From assembly GCA_965183875.1 (NCBI GenBank), contig CBCYMK010000029.1, forward strand, positions 1 to 55,742: 55,742 nucleotides of DNA, in the 5' to 3' direction. The stretch is from UBA6772 sp965183875. Its GTDB lineage: Bacteria; Bacteroidota; Bacteroidia; Flavobacteriales; UBA7430. The translations under genes and the position numbers were made by a program. Below the pieces are notes generated by a model. The model did no database searches. It was not told the DNA's origin and saw nothing but the letters and a program-made list of their open reading frames with translations. Below are positions 33,505 through 43,400 of this stretch, piece by piece. Numbering within the stretch: position 1 is the first letter of the stretch; each line of letters opens with the position of its first letter.

Positions 33505-35544
33505 TTAGGCAATTATAGACCCGTTAGAACTTGTGTTTTCTGGTTTCACAAAACGTAGGCTACCATCTTTATCTTCGGCCATAAGTACCATTCCTTGAGA
33601 CTCAATTCCCTTAATAGTTCTAGGAGCTAAATTTACTAAAATAGAAACCTGAGAACCAATAATCTCTTCTGGCTTATAGTGTTCTGCAATTCCAGAAACT
33701 ACGATACGAATATCCAATCCAGTATCTACAGTAAGCTTTAAAAGTTTCTTAGTTTTCTTCACTTTTTCCGCTTCTAGAATGGTACCTACACGGATATCCA
33801 TTGCAGAGAAATCGTCGAAAGTAACATTTTCTTTTTGAGGCTCTACGGCCTGATTAGCTAATTTAGTAGCCTCTAACTTTGCCAATTGAGCTTCAATTTC
33901 AGAATCTTCAATTTTTCTGAATAGCAATTCTGCCTTTTCAATTTTCGCTCCTGCAACTAATAAATCATTAGCTCCAGCTATATCCCAAGACATTTTCTCA
34001 AGACCTAACATTACTCTTAATTTATCAGCGGTAAAAGGGATAAAAGGTTCCGAAACAATGGATAAGTTAGCAGCTATCTGAATGGCGATATTCATAATTG
34101 TTTGGGTACGCACCTCATCCGTTTTCACCAATTTCCATGGCTCTTCGTCTGCTAAATATTTATTCCCCAATCGGGCTAAATTCATCATTTCAGACAAGGC
34201 TTCTCTAAAGCGATACAGCTCAATAGATTTGGCAATTTTAGCAGGAAAGGCTTTTAGTTCTGCTAGAACCTCTTTGTCATATGCCGATAATTCTGCCCTT
34301 GCAGGTACAGTACCATCGTAATATTTATTGGTAAGTACCACTACTCTATTGATGAAGTTTCCGTAAATACCCACCAACTCAGAATTATTGCGCGTTTGGA
34401 AATCTTTCCAAGTAAAATCGTTGTCCTTAGTTTCTGGTGCCGTAGCACACAACACATAACGCATTACATCTTGCATACCTGGAAAATCTTCTAGGTACTC
34501 GTGTAACCAGACGGCCCAATTTCTAGAAGTAGATATTTTATCTCCTTCTAAATTCAAGAACTCGTTAGCAGGAACATTTTCTGGAACGATAAAATCTCCA
34601 TGAGCTTTGAGCATCGCAGGAAAAATAATACAGTGGAATACAATATTGTCTTTTCCGATAAACTGAACCATTTTGGTATCTTCAGATTTCCAATAAGGCT
34701 CCCAATCTTTTCCATTTTCTTTTGCCCATTGCTTTGTTGCAGAGATATATCCTATAGGGGCATCAAACCACACATACAATACCTTCCCATCTGCACCTTC
34801 TGCAGGTACTGGTATCCCCCAGTCTAAATCTCTTGTTACTGCACGCGGCTGTAAACCATGGTCCAACCACGATTTACATTGTCCGTAAACATTCGATTTC
34901 CAATCTGACTTATGTCCATCGAGAATCCACTCTTTTAACCAAGCTTCGTATTTATCTAAGGGTAAAAACCAGTGCTTTGTTTCTTTCATCACGGGTTTAT
35001 TTCCACTTAAGGCCGACTGTGGATTAATTAAATCCGTAGCACTAAGGGAAGTACCACATTTTTCACACTGATCGCCATAAGCACCATCACTTTTACAATG
35101 AGGACAGGTTCCGGTGATGTATCTATCGGCTAAAAACTCGTTTTCTTTTTCGTCGTAATACTGCTCACTAACTTTTTCTATTAGCAAATCTTCGCTGTGT
35201 AAGTGCTTGAAAAAATCTGATGCAGTTTCGTGATGTAATTTATCTGAAGTACGGTGGTACTTATCGAAGCTTACTCCTAACTCTTTAAAGGAATCTCCAA
35301 TGATTTTATGGTATTTATCCACCACTTGCTGTGGACTTACCCCCTCTTTTTTTGCAGTTATCGTAATAGGCACACCATGTTCATCTGAACCACACACAAA
35401 GACTACGTCTTTTTTATTAGAGCGTAAAAAACGTGCATATATATCACTAGGGATATAAACTCCTGCTAAATGACCAATATGAACGGGTCCGTTGGTATAC
35501 GGCAATGCAGCCGTTATGGTGTATCTTTTTGCTTCTTGAGACAT
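33505..35544 (-). CDS. metG: Methionyl-tRNA synthetase with C-terminal tRNA-binding domain
   Basis: 679 residues. Class I HIGH motif 'HIGHLAG' at residues 22-28, a zinc-binding insertion 'CPHCKSDGAYGDQCEKCG', 'WFDAPIGYISATKQWA', and the KMSKS-equivalent 'KISTSRNW'. An anticodon-binding helical domain follows, then an EMAPII/Arc1p-like C-terminal domain (about 570-679, 'FDDFSAMDIRVGTILEAEKV') for tRNA binding and dimerisation. Complete for the long bacterial form. A marR-like gene follows without a gap. Confidence 0.98.
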   Translation of the reverse strand: MSQEAKRYTITAALPYTNGPVHIGHLAGVYIPSDIYARFLRSNKKDVVFVCGSDEHGVPITITAKKEGVSPQQVVDKYHKIIGDSFKELGVSFDKYHRTSDKLHHETASDFFKHLHSEDLLIEKVSEQYYDEKENEFLADRYITGTCPHCKSDGAYGDQCEKCGTSLSATDLINPQSALSGNKPVMKETKHWFLPLDKYEAWLKEWILDGHKSDWKSNVYGQCKSWLDHGLQPRAVTRDLDWGIPVPAEGADGKVLYVWFDAPIGYISATKQWAKENGKDWEPYWKSEDTKMVQFIGKDNIVFHCIIFPAMLKAHGDFIVPENVPANEFLNLEGDKISTSRNWAVWLHEYLEDFPGMQDVMRYVLCATAPETKDNDFTWKDFQTRNNSELVGIYGNFINRVVVLTNKYYDGTVPARAELSAYDKEVLAELKAFPAKIAKSIELYRFREALSEMMNLARLGNKYLADEEPWKLVKTDEVRTQTIMNIAIQIAANLSIVSEPFIPFTADKLRVMLGLEKMSWDIAGANDLLVAGAKIEKAELLFRKIEDSEIEAQLAKLEATKLANQAVEPQKENVTFDDFSAMDIRVGTILEAEKVKKTKKLLKLTVDTGLDIRIVVSGIAEHYKPEEIIGSQVSILVNLAPRTIKGIESQGMVLMAEDKDGSLRFVKPENTSSNGSIIA

Positions 35545-35696
35545 CTGAAATCCTTTTTATAAGCTGCAAATATAAGCTTTTGAATATTCGGAAAACATAA
35601 ATCGCAATAGGGAAATAGGGATTGAGGAAGACATAATATACATTCAATAAAAGTTTACCATTAATCCCTATCTTTCAAGCACCAAAAACACACAAT

Positions 35697-36611
35697 TTGA
35701 AACCTGGTAAAATACCTAATTTAAAACCTGGCGATACCATCGCATTCATCTCTTCTGCTCGAAAAATTAGTAGAGATGAGCTGGCAGTTGCAAAATCACT
35801 TATGGAGTCCTGGGATTTAAAAGTAGTTTTTGGAGAAAATCTATTTCAAGAAGTAAATCAATTTGCAGGTACGGCAGAACAAAGAAGACAAGACCTACAG
35901 AACGCAATTGATGATGAAAATATAAAAGCTGTATTGTTTGTTAGAGGAGGGTATGGCTCTGTACAAATAGTAGATTCTATAGATTGGACGAGCTTGAAGA
36001 AAAAACCAAAATGGATTATTGGTTTTAGTGACATTACTGTTTTTCACTCACATATACAGCAAAATTTTGGGATTCCTACGCTACATGCGGCTATGCCTAT
36101 TACCTTTGGCAACAACACAAAGCCCTCTTTAAACAACTTGAGAGAGATTCTTTTTGGAAAACAAATAGCTTATCGAATTAAGCAGCAGACTCTAAACAGA
36201 ATGGGTACTGCAAATGCAGAAATTGTAGGAGGTAATTTATCGATCCTCTATTCTCTTTTGGGCTCAAACAGTCAAATAAACACCCGAGGGAAAATCCTTT
36301 TTATTGAGGACTTAGACGAATACCTCTACCATATAGATAGAATGATGCAAGGGCTAAAGAGAGCAGGAATGCTAAAAAACTTAGCAGGTTTAATTGTAGG
36401 TGGAATGAGTGATATGAACGATAACACCATACCCTTTGGTAAAAGTGTAGAAGAAATAATTCACAACAATGTTTCAGAATATAAATTCCCTGTTGCTTTT
36501 GGATTCCCTGCAGGACATATTAACGACAACAACCCTTTGGTATTTGGAGAAAAAATAAATTTTGTAGTTACAAAAGACAGTACTTCAGTAAGCCTAATAG
36601 CTAAGCCATAA
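35697..36611 (+). CDS. LD-carboxypeptidase (S66, LdcA-like)
   Basis: 304 residues. Serine peptidase of family S66, which removes the terminal D-Ala from tetrapeptides during murein recycling. The nucleophile region is 'VRGGYGSVQIVD'; later segments 'GGNLSILYSLLGS', 'FIEDLDEYLYHIDRM' and the C-terminal 'FPAGHINDNNPL' (His of the triad) fit. There is no signal peptide, so it is cytoplasmic. Start codon TTG at 35697, because no ATG precedes the conserved 'LKPGDTIAFISSA'. TATCTTTC at 35669-35676 is a near-consensus -7. Its 3' end overlaps the convergent ACMSD gene by 11 bases. Confidence 0.9.
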   Translation: MKPGKIPNLKPGDTIAFISSARKISRDELAVAKSLMESWDLKVVFGENLFQEVNQFAGTAEQRRQDLQNAIDDENIKAVLFVRGGYGSVQIVDSIDWTSLKKKPKWIIGFSDITVFHSHIQQNFGIPTLHAAMPITFGNNTKPSLNNLREILFGKQIAYRIKQQTLNRMGTANAEIVGGNLSILYSLLGSNSQINTRGKILFIEDLDEYLYHIDRMMQGLKRAGMLKNLAGLIVGGMSDMNDNTIPFGKSVEEIIHNNVSEYKFPVAFGFPAGHINDNNPLVFGEKINFVVTKDSTSVSLIAKP

Positions 36612-37626
36612 AATCCTCTTTTTTCATCCCTAGCCAGTCTAGAGCAGACTTACTTAACAACTGCTCTTTTTGAGCATCCTCCCAAGGCATACTATTTATC
36701 AGTTTTCCGGGTTGTAATTCTCCAAGCGGGAAAGGATAATCTGTACCCAAGGCTATTTTATCAGCTCCCATAACATCTACAATATACTCCAACATCTTAG
36801 GGTCGTGCACTAGGCTATCGATAAAAAACTTACCTATATAATCTCTCGGGTGTTTTTTATTATCTATTGCACAAAGGTCTGGACGTACATCAAAACCATG
36901 CGACACCCTACCAATTGTGGAGGGGAAAGAACCACCACCGTGAGCAAAAGCTACACGAAGATTTGGCAATCGCTCAAATACACCACCAAAAATCAAAGAA
37001 CAAATAGCTCTCGAACTTTCTGCAGGCATCCCTACTAGCCAAGGCAACCAATATTTATCCATATGCTCTTTCGCCATCATATCCCATGGATGTACAAAAA
37101 CACACATATCTAGTTCTTGACAAGCTTCAAAGATGGGGAAAAAATCAGCCTCATTAAGGTTTTTATTATTTACGTGGGTCCCTATTTGAATCCCTTTTAA
37201 ACCTATTTCTTTACAACGCTTTAATTCCTGTAGAGCTAGTTCAGTATCCTGCATGGGTATAGTCCCCAGACCTGCAAATCGGTTAGGAAAACGTTTTACG
37301 ATATCAGCAATATGGTCGTTTAAAAAAATGGCTACTTCGAGTGTATCTTTAGGTTTTGCCCAATAAGAAAACATCACTGGAACGGTAGATAAAACTTGTA
37401 CATGCACCCCTTGATCATCACATTCTTCCATACGTTTTTCTGCCGACCAACAATTGGCATCAACCTCGCGGAAAAATTTTTCATCCATCATCATTTTAGC
37501 ACAACAAGGCTTGTGATGGTCTAGGTTAATAAATCCTCCATAACCAAATTTATCAGCAAAATTAGGAATATCCTTTGGTAGGATGTGCGTATGAATATCA
37601 ATGGTAAATAAATTCTTTTGAGACAT
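36601..37626 (-). CDS. 2-amino-3-carboxymuconate-6-semialdehyde decarboxylase (ACMSD)
   Basis: 341-residue amidohydrolase-fold decarboxylase. Metal ligands are seen as H12 and H14 ('IDIHTHILPKD'), a His in 'VFVHPWDMM', a His in 'FAHGGGSFPSTIGR' and an Asp in 'LGTDYPFPLGE'. It decarboxylates the product of 3-hydroxyanthranilate dioxygenase, steering the kynurenine pathway to 2-aminomuconate and complete tryptophan breakdown rather than quinolinate/NAD. It lies 8 bases after haaO, in the same operon, which supports this specific assignment within the amidohydrolase family. Confidence 0.92.
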   Translation of the reverse strand: MSQKNLFTIDIHTHILPKDIPNFADKFGYGGFINLDHHKPCCAKMMMDEKFFREVDANCWSAEKRMEECDDQGVHVQVLSTVPVMFSYWAKPKDTLEVAIFLNDHIADIVKRFPNRFAGLGTIPMQDTELALQELKRCKEIGLKGIQIGTHVNNKNLNEADFFPIFEACQELDMCVFVHPWDMMAKEHMDKYWLPWLVGMPAESSRAICSLIFGGVFERLPNLRVAFAHGGGSFPSTIGRVSHGFDVRPDLCAIDNKKHPRDYIGKFFIDSLVHDPKMLEYIVDVMGADKIALGTDYPFPLGELQPGKLINSMPWEDAQKEQLLSKSALDWLGMKKEDFMA

Positions 37627-37634
37627 AATAAACG

Positions 37635-38165
37635 TTATATAAATCGAGGGTCAGTATCCATTTCAGCTCCACAATTATCGCAAGTACGCAATTCTTTACT
37701 GGCGTAGAAATCTTTAAATCGCGGAAGGAAATCTTTTTCAATATTTGTTAGGGGAAAGTAGGTATCGTGGAGCTTATGGTTGCAGTGGTCACAAAACCAT
37801 AAAAGTCCGTCCATATCCTTAGTTCCTTTTCTTACCTTTTCAATTACAAGACCTACAGAACCTTCCGATCGCATAGGTGAGTGAGGTACTTTTGCGGGAA
37901 GCAAGAACATCTCCCCCTCTTTAATAGGTATATCTACAGCCTTACCATCTTCCTGAATACGTACATTTATATCCCCTTCAACTTGAAAAAACCACTCTTC
38001 ACTTTCGTTGTAGTGGTAATCTTTACGTGCATTAGGACCTCCTACAATCATAACTATAAAATCGCCTGCTTGCTTGTATAAATTTTTATTCCCCACAGGA
38101 GGTTTTAATAAATCGCGATTTTCCGCAATCCACTTTTGTAAATTGAAAGGTTTTTGCACAGCCAT
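37635..38165 (-). CDS. haaO: 3-hydroxyanthranilate 3,4-dioxygenase
   Basis: 176-residue cupin that opens the ring of 3-hydroxyanthranilate with O2. Iron ligands fall at H51, E57 and H95, and substrate arginines at R47 and R99, the same positions known for the Cupriavidus metallidurans enzyme. The bacterial C-terminal rubredoxin-like iron site is intact (C125, C128, C162, C165 in 'FCDHCN' and 'TCDNCG'). First gene of a two-gene unit with ACMSD. The upstream kynurenine genes (tryptophan dioxygenase, kynureninase, kynurenine monooxygenase) are not in this window. Confidence 0.97.
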   Translation of the reverse strand: MAVQKPFNLQKWIAENRDLLKPPVGNKNLYKQAGDFIVMIVGGPNARKDYHYNESEEWFFQVEGDINVRIQEDGKAVDIPIKEGEMFLLPAKVPHSPMRSEGSVGLVIEKVRKGTKDMDGLLWFCDHCNHKLHDTYFPLTNIEKDFLPRFKDFYASKELRTCDNCGAEMDTDPRFI

Positions 38166-38279
38166 AAGATTATTTTTAGAGGGAGCAAGGTACTAAATTT
38201 GAATGAGGCACTACAATGTAGTTTTGCATTTTAATTAGCCCATGAGTTTGGGAAGAATACTATCTTTGCAATTCAAATA

Positions 38280-38365
38280 CGCAAAAGATTTTTTTCCTCA
38301 CCCTTAAAAACTCTCTTCCTAATGGGGAGAGAGAAGTTTCGCAAGAAACAGGGTGAGGTTTTGCG
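38280..38365. repeat. Large imperfect inverted repeat
   Basis: Nested pairs: CGCAAAA (38280-38286) with TTTTGCG (38359-38365), CCTCACCCT (38296-38304) with AGGGTGAGG (38350-38358), and an inner CTCTCTTCC with GGGGAGAGAG. The outline resembles dispersed intergenic hairpins ('CCTCACCC...GGGTGAGG') that I recall from many genomes. Could be a mobile MITE-like remnant or a transcript-end structure. Confidence 0.6.
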
Positions 38366-38502
38366 TTTTCACTCTTTTTTAAATAGGCCTCGACTACCTA
38401 AGCCAGACAAATAAAAGAAAAAGATAAGCGCTACTTATTTTAGTGAAACTTAGCTCCAAAATGATGAAGCTATCGAAAGCTGAAAAACTCAATACAATTC
38501 AC

Positions 38503-38510
38503 TACTTTTG
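38503..38510 (+). promoter_or_regulatory. -7 element of aspS
   Basis: TACTTTTG, exact TAnnTTTG, 19 bases before the ATG at 38530. It supports that start over the ATG at 38443. Confidence 0.5.
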
Positions 38511-38529
38511 CTGCTCAAAATCAGACAAC

Positions 38530-40282
38530 ATGTTACGATCACATACTTGCGGAGAGCTAAATATTAGCAATTTAGGAAATGAAGTTACCCTTAGTGGATG
38601 GGTACAGAAATCACGTGACCTCGGAGGGATGACCTTCGTAGACCTACGCGACAGATACGGTATCACTCAGTTGGTTTTCAATATGGAAACTAATGAAGGA
38701 TTATGCTTGGAAGCTCGTAAGTTAGGACGTGAGTTTGTAATCCAAATTAAAGGGAACGTAATAGAGCGTAGCTCAAAAAACAAAAAAATCCCTACTGGTG
38801 AAGTAGAAATTGAAATTGCTGAATTAACAATTTTAAATTCTTCTAAAACACCTCCTTTCACTATCGAAGACAATACTGATGGTGGAGATGACTTAAGAAT
38901 GAAATACCGCTATTTAGATTTGCGTAGGAACCCTGTTCGTGAGAACATGATCTTACGTTCTAAAGTAGCTATAGAAACTAGAAAATATTTAGCAGATTTA
39001 GACTTTATTGAAGTTGAAACTCCTGTTTTAATTAAATCTACTCCAGAAGGAGCACGTGACTTTGTGGTTCCTAGTAGAATGAACGAAGGACAATTTTATG
39101 CCCTTCCACAATCGCCACAAACCTTTAAGCAACTGCTTATGGTAGGTGGTTTCGATAAATATTTTCAGATTGTAAAATGTTTCCGCGATGAAGATCTAAG
39201 AGCCGATCGTCAACCAGAATTTACACAAATTGACTGCGAAATGGCTTTCGTAGAGCAAGAGGATATATTAAATACTTTCGAAAACCTAACCCCGTCACCT
39301 ACTGAAAACGGTAATGAAGGTGGAATTGAAAGATTTCCCGAGAATGACATTCGACGAGGCTATGAGGATGTATGGTAACGATAAGCCAGATATTCGTTTC
39401 GATATGAAATTGAATGAAATCAATACCCTAGCTCAAAATAAAGGCTTCAAAGTATTTGATGATGCAGAATTAGTTCTTGCTATAAATGCTAAAGGCTGTG
39501 CTGGATATACTCGAAAGCAATTAGATAAATTAACCGATTGGGTAAAAAGACCTCAAATAGGTGCCAAAGGATTAATTTATGTGAAGTGCAACGAAGACGG
39601 AACTTATAAATCTTCAGTAGACAAGTTTTTCAATCAAGACGATTTAGCGGCATGGGCAAAAGCAACAAATGCCGAAGCTGGAGATTTAATATTAGTATTG
39701 AGTGGCGACACCAATGCCGTACGCAAGCAAATGAGCGAATTGCGTTTGGAAATGGGTGAGCAACTAGGATTAAGAGATCCAAAAGTCTTTGCTCCTTTAT
39801 GGGTTATAGACTTCCCTCTTTTAGAATGGGATGAAGAGACAGCGCGTTACCACGCAATGCATCATCCATTTACTTCTCCTAAACCAGAAGATTTAGACAA
39901 ACTAGATACTGCTCCAGGTGAGGTAAAAGCCAACGCTTACGATATGGTATTAAACGGTTCTGAAATTGGTGGTGGTTCTATACGTATTCACGATAGAGAC
40001 CTACAAAAACTAATGTTCAAACACTTAGGGTTTACTGACGAAGAAGCACAAGAGCAATTTGGCTTCTTGATGAATGCCTTCGAATATGGTGCACCTCCAC
40101 ACGGTGGATTAGCTTTTGGCTTAGACCGTCTTTGTTCTATTATGGGTGGAGCAGAATCGATAAGAGATTTCATCGCCTTCCCTAAAAACAATTCAGGTAG
40201 AGATGTAATGATCGATGCACCTTCGAAAATTGATTCAATTCAGTTGGATGAACTCAGCTTAAAACTAGCACTAAAGAGTTAA
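38530..40282 (+). CDS. aspS: Aspartyl-tRNA synthetase, interrupted by one frameshift
   Basis: Class II synthetase: N-terminal OB anticodon domain ('GWVQKSRDLGGMTFVDLRDR'), motif 2 'FRDEDLRADRQPEFTQID', a GAD insertion domain, and motif 3 'GGLAFGLDRL'. The frame breaks at a C4 run (39290-39293). Upstream reads 'FVEQEDILNTFENLT'; downstream, one frame over, reads 'RHLLKTVMKVELKDFPRM'. Removing one C restores a 583-residue protein, the normal family length. Because the gene is essential, the extra C is most likely a consensus error. A true frameshift would leave two inactive halves (38530-39378 and about 39314-40282). Start chosen at the conserved 'MLRSHTCGEL'. Confidence 0.93.
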
Positions 40283-40302
40283 TCATTATCGAAATATACT
40301 AT

Positions 40303-40333
40303 AAAAAAAAGCAGCCATATGGCTGCTTTTTTT
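40303..40333 (+). terminator. Terminator after aspS
   Basis: Perfect stem AAAAAAAGCAGCCAT with ATGGCTGCTTTTTTT, 20 bases past the stop; an A run on the left and T run on the right. Confidence 0.9.
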
Positions 40334-40366
40334 ATGCAATTCATCATTTCTATAATTTCCAATATC

Positions 40367-40387
40367 TTGGCATATATTTTGTGCCAA
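40367..40387 (+). promoter_or_regulatory. Inverted repeat upstream of the Asp-box protein
   Basis: TTGGCA-N9-TGCCAA, 21 bases before the ATG at 40409. The left arm could double as a -33 TTG. A possible operator; no regulator is known. Confidence 0.3.
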
Positions 40388-40408
40388 TATTCTACAAATA
40401 AACTGACT

Positions 40409-43400
40409 ATGAAAAAAGCCCTCCTTTCTCTTGCCCTTCTTCTAAGCTGTTCTCTTTTTGCACAAGTAGAAATGCGCTATGCACAAAGTACAGACAACAA
40501 CCCTAGATGGATACAGCTGATGTATGCAGACAACCAAGATGCAGGATTAATAACCAAGGCTTACCAAGACTATTATAAAACCCATCCTTTTGTAAAAAAT
40601 AAGCACACCCAATACTATAAAAGGTGGCAGCGATCTTTGAGTAGAGCAAAAGCTAAGCCCCACACAAAAATACACACAAGCTACAAAAAGCAACTAAATC
40701 CTCTGCCGCATGGGTTCCTAGAGGGCCTTTCGATTTCGACATCGATGCCGCTAGTAGATCGTACGCTCCTGGAGCAGCACATATATACTGTGTGGAACAA
40801 GCGCTCAGCAATACAAATATTGTTTATGCAGGTACTGCAACTGCAGGGTTTTGGCGTTCTAACGGACAAGGGGGATAACTGGTATTGCCTCTCCAAATCG
40901 CTACCTATTAGCGCTGTATATTCTGTAGGAAATAGATCCAAATAACGAAGACATTGTTTATTTTTCTGGTGGAGGTACCTTGTACAAATCTTCCGATGGA
41001 GGGAGTACCCATACCGATATTGGTTCTGGAGAGTTTAGCTCTGGTATAAGTATCAAAGAAATTATGATTCACAATGGTAAATTGTGGGTTGCTTCCGATC
41101 AAGGCCTTTATAACTCTACAGACAATGGAAACTCATTTACACAACAAGAATCGGGGCTCATGGCAAGAAATGGAAGTTCATCCTACCAACAATCAAGTTC
41201 TATATGCAATACGAGTAAATAGTACGTCTACTTCATTTTTCAAGTCTACCAATAATGGATCCAGTTTCTCTGAAATTGGAAATGGCTGGCCAAGTCCAGC
41301 TTCTGGAGACGAACAAAAAAGAACTGAGATTGCTGTAAGTGCAGCTGCACCCTAACAAAGTAGTGGCCTTAGCTACAGGAGCAGCCAATGGAGGCTCTGG
41401 ATTATATGGTGTTTATATAAGTGAAGACCAAGGGGTTAATTGGGAATTTAAATGCTGCGGACCACAACCCGGAGGGCCTGCTTCTACTACCAATATTAAC
41501 ACAATGGCTTGGAGCGATTCAGGTACAGACGATGGAGGGCAATATTACTATGATGTAGCATTAGCAGTAAATCCATTAGATGCAAATACCATCCATATTG
41601 CTGGAGTACAACATTGGATTTCTACCGATGGTGGAGATAGCTTTACCTGTCCGGCAAAATGGTCTCACCCTGATAAAGACGAATACATTCACGCCGATAT
41701 TCACGATATGCGTTATTTTGGTAACGATCTTTGGGTAGCCTGCGATGGTGGAGTATTTTACTCGAACGATGCAGGAGATAACTTCGACAAAAAAATGTTC
41801 GGCATCTCTGGTACTGACTTCTGGGGATTTGGCGCGGGGTTTAGCGATGGCGAAGTAATGTTAGGAGGTACCTATCATAACGGAACACTTATAAAAGATC
41901 ATGAGGTTTACCAGGGGGGCTGGCTCTGTGCTGAAGGAGGAGACAATTACCGTGGATTTGTAAATTTCGCGGACGCAACAAAGGTATATACCGATGGAGG
42001 TGGTAGGACATTACCAGGAGATCGTACAATTGGATTGGGCTCTTTCTCCATGCAGTACAAACCAAACGCCTCTTATATAGTTGGAGAGTCTAGTAACCTA
42101 GAATTTGATCCTCGTTCTCCTAATATCTTATATATTGGAAACGAAACAAACACTTTATAAATCATTCGATAATGGTGCAAGCACTACAGCCCTTCATGAT
42201 TTTGGAGAAAAAGTGACATCAGTAGAAGTGGCTTGGTCTAATCCAGATTATATTTATATAGCAACCTATGCAGGATGGTGGGATACAAAAAAAATGTATC
42301 GATCTACTAATGCTGGTGATACTTGGACAGATATTACTCCCTCTTCATCTGCTGTAAATGGACAAACTTGGATCCCTTACGACATTACCATAAGTAGTGA
42401 GAATGAAAATCATATATGGATGGTGAGAACTTCTATGTATGGCACTCCTAGCGATGGACAAGGGCATGATGTATTTAAATCAACAAACGGTGGCTCCACT
42501 TGGACCAACTGGACAACCAGTACATTGAATAGTGAGAACATCACTAATATAGAACACCAAAGAGGTTCTAATGGTGGAGTTTATATAGGTACTAGGCAGG
42601 CTGTTTACTATAGAGACAATACCATGAGTGACTGGGTATTGTACAACAACAACTTACCACTACAAACATTCTCAACACAACTGGTACCCTATTATAAAGA
42701 AGGTATTCTTAAAAACGGTACTAACCAGGGGGTATGGGAAGTAGATTTCTATGCAGAAAATGCTCCTTCTGCACAAATAGCAGCAGACAACTTTACAATT
42801 AATTGTACCAATAACACCGTACAATTCTACAACCATTCGGCTATGAAAACTGAAGGTGAGACTTTCGAATGGTCTTTCCCTGGAGGAATACCAGCGAGTT
42901 CTACAGATGAAAACCCTCTGGTATATTATGAAAACCCTGGTAACTTTGACGTTACATTAACCGTAAGTGATGTTAATGGTACCGACACCCAAACAATCAC
43001 TATTTTATTGAATTTAGCGACTTGAGTCTTTCAACTGAGGAAGAGATGCTACAAGACTTTAACAACGCTGACTTTCCACCACAACAATGGACACTGCCCA
43101 TAGCTGGTTTTCTCTTGGCAAGGAATAGAAGTTACTGATGCAAATTGCGAAACAAGTTATGCTGCATATATAAACAACTTCTCTATAAGTCAATCTGGGG
43201 GAGAGGCGGCTCTAGTAAGCCCTAGAATAGACCTTACAGTTTTAAGTAATGCCACCCTAAGTTTCAACTATGCCTATGCTAGGTATAACTCTAACTATTC
43301 TGATGGACTAAAAGTACAGGTATCTATTAATTGTGGCGAAAACTGGACTACCCTATGGGAAGCATACGGAACCGACCTAGCAACCGTACCCGATCAGGGA

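Larger units (their letters stand above)
38166..38529. other. Intergenic region upstream of aspS
   Basis: 364 bases without a gene. It holds three plus-strand TAnnTTTG matches (TAAATTTG 38194-38201, TATCTTTG 38261-38268, TACTTTTG 38503-38510) and a large imperfect hairpin (38280-38365). The first two, if active, would give aspS a long leader containing the hairpin. In AT-rich DNA some such matches are expected by chance. The open frame extending aspS back to 38443 crosses the proximal promoter and is not used. Confidence 0.6.

Noticed and set aside
38443..38529. N-terminal extension of aspS
   Set aside because: The extra 29 codons cover an exact promoter element and precede the conserved MLRSHTCGEL start of the enzyme.
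39280..39380. Programmed frameshift in aspS
   Set aside because: No slippery heptamer, no downstream structure, and the region holds ten other indels, so error is simpler.
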